From Chitinophaga pinensis (GTDB lineage: Bacteria > Bacteroidota > Bacteroidia > Chitinophagales > Chitinophagaceae): DNA of 7,546 bases. The notes under the pieces were generated by a model, which saw only the letters and a list, made by a program, of their open reading frames with translations, was not told the origin of the DNA and did not search any database. Shown here one piece after another: positions 6,771 to 7,546 of this stretch. The stretch covers positions 1 to 7,546 of the forward strand of contig CAMCBE010000094.1 in the NCBI GenBank assembly GCA_945872805.1, given 5' to 3'. The translations under genes were made by a program, and so were the position numbers. Position 1 is the stretch's first letter, and each line of letters opens with the position of its first letter.

Positions 6771-7546
6771 TTATGCAAGGGCATCGTAGATGATTTCAAC
6801 AGGGTGGTACGCTTTTTTATTTACCCCATCCTTAATCTGATGCCTACAACTCGTTCCAGGTGCAGCAACAAGTGTAGAATCCGGCTGCTCTCTTACTGCT
6901 GGGAATAGTACAAGCTCTCCTATCTGCATAGAAATATCGTAATGTTCTTTTTCATAGCCAAAAGAACCGGCCATGCCACAACAACCGGATGGTATTGTAT
7001 CAACAGAATAATTTTCTGGAAACGATAAAATTTTCAAAGTAGCGGCCAACGATCCAACTGCCTTTTGCTGGCAATGTCCATGTAACTGAATTTTCTTTTC
7101 AGTTTTGGTAAAGTGTTCTTTGGTAAGTACTCCTCTTTCAATTTCTTGGGCAATAAATTCATCAATAAAAAATGTATTCCTAGCGAGGTTACTCGCTAAT
7201 TGAATGTTTTCGTCTAGAGCAAGGTCTGGATATTCATCACGAAAAGTTAAAATAGCAGATGGCTCTATACCAATAAGAGGAGAATCATCAGTAATGATCG
7301 GAGCTAATAATTCAATATTTTTATTAGCAATAATTTTAGCCTTTCGAACCAATCCCTTTGAAAGCCAGGTTCGGCCACTTTCAATATGCTTGGGAACAAT
7401 CACCTCATAGCCTAAATGTTCCAGCAGCTTTACAGCAGTAATGCCAATATGAGCATCATTATAATTGGTAAATTCATCAGCAAATAAATATACTCTTCTA
7501 CCTAATGAAGTATTCTTTTTTTCAGTTTGATGACTCTTGTACCACG
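6771..7546 (-). CDS. FAD-linked oxidase/Fe-S oxidoreductase C-terminal part (YdiJ/D-lactate dehydrogenase-like), 5'-truncated
   Basis: The frame stays open from the stop at 6771 to the right edge, so 257 C-terminal residues are visible. A GTG at 7403 lies inside conserved sequence and is not the start: upstream codons continue in frame with 'RVYLFADEFTNYND' (visible residues 17-30), a typical opening of the cysteine-rich region in FAD/Fe-S fusion oxidoreductases. Further on come 'GIEPSAILTFRDEYPDL' (92-108), 'LHGHCQQKA' (154-162, Cys158), 'PSGCCGMAGSFGYE' (185-198, Cys188-Cys189) and 'APGTSCRHQI' (228-237, Cys233), the CCG-type cysteine-rich pattern. Relatives of about 950-1000 residues carry an N-terminal FAD-binding oxidase and a central ferredoxin domain and oxidise D-2-hydroxy acids such as D-lactate or D-2-hydroxyglutarate. 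Those domains lie outside the window, so substrate is unassigned. No convincing terminator follows the stop. Confidence 0.9.
   Translation of the reverse strand, partial: WYKSHQTEKKNTSLGRRVYLFADEFTNYNDAHIGITAVKLLEHLGYEVIVPKHIESGRTWLSKGLVRKAKIIANKNIELLAPIITDDSPLIGIEPSAILTFRDEYPDLALDENIQLASNLARNTFFIDEFIAQEIERGVLTKEHFTKTEKKIQLHGHCQQKAVGSLAATLKILSFPENYSVDTIPSGCCGMAGSFGYEKEHYDISMQIGELVLFPAVREQPDSTLVAAPGTSCRHQIKDGVNKKAYHPVEIIYDALA

Noticed and set aside
6736..6773. Possible terminator after the FAD/Fe-S oxidoreductase gene
   Set aside because: Only a weak CATAA/TTATG pairing with a large unpaired interior and a short U run; not a stable hairpin.
7403..7403. GTG (minus strand) as start of a 210-residue oxidoreductase
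   Set aside because: The frame continues in conserved family sequence to the window edge, so the gene is simply truncated by the window.

Overview
The window looks like ordinary chromosomal DNA from a member of the Bacteroidota. Four things point there: the first protein ends in a type IX secretion (T9SS) type A sorting domain; the DNA is AT-rich; starts are preceded by A/T-rich leaders rather than clear Shine-Dalgarno sequences; and the signal peptides fit the phylum (one exports a protein with Gln at the predicted +1 position, one is a lipoprotein signal). The exact genus cannot be read from the sequence. No tRNA, rRNA, CRISPR array, insertion sequence or prophage gene was seen.

Plus strand, 1-5354: four genes point rightwards. 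(1) The 3' end of a secreted protein with a lamin-tail-like domain and a T9SS signal. (2) An exported alpha/beta hydrolase with a complete Ser-Asp-His set, 26 bases further on when counted from the preferred ATG. (3) A VIT1/CCC1-family Fe/Mn transporter, 72 bases later. (4) A 1022-residue lipoprotein of the 'PVC-type heme-binding CxxCH' family (beta-propeller, helical repeats, C-terminal cytochrome c), 33 bases later. Close spacing and lack of visible terminators allow genes 3 and 4 to be co-transcribed.

Minus strand, 7546-5360: the C-terminal quarter or so of an FAD/Fe-S oxidoreductase with cysteine-rich CCG motifs enters from the right edge. After a 157-base gap, which holds a candidate promoter -7 element and a 12-bp palindrome, come a GNAT acetyltransferase and a DUF2461 protein. 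These two are 33 bases apart and are probably an operon.

The two gene blocks converge with only five bases between stop codons. A 14-bp stem there, flanked by U-tracts in both directions, reads as a shared bidirectional terminator built partly from coding sequence.

I did not find a clear undescribed system. The items most worth a second look are the CxxCH lipoprotein beside a metal transporter, and the compact convergent terminator.
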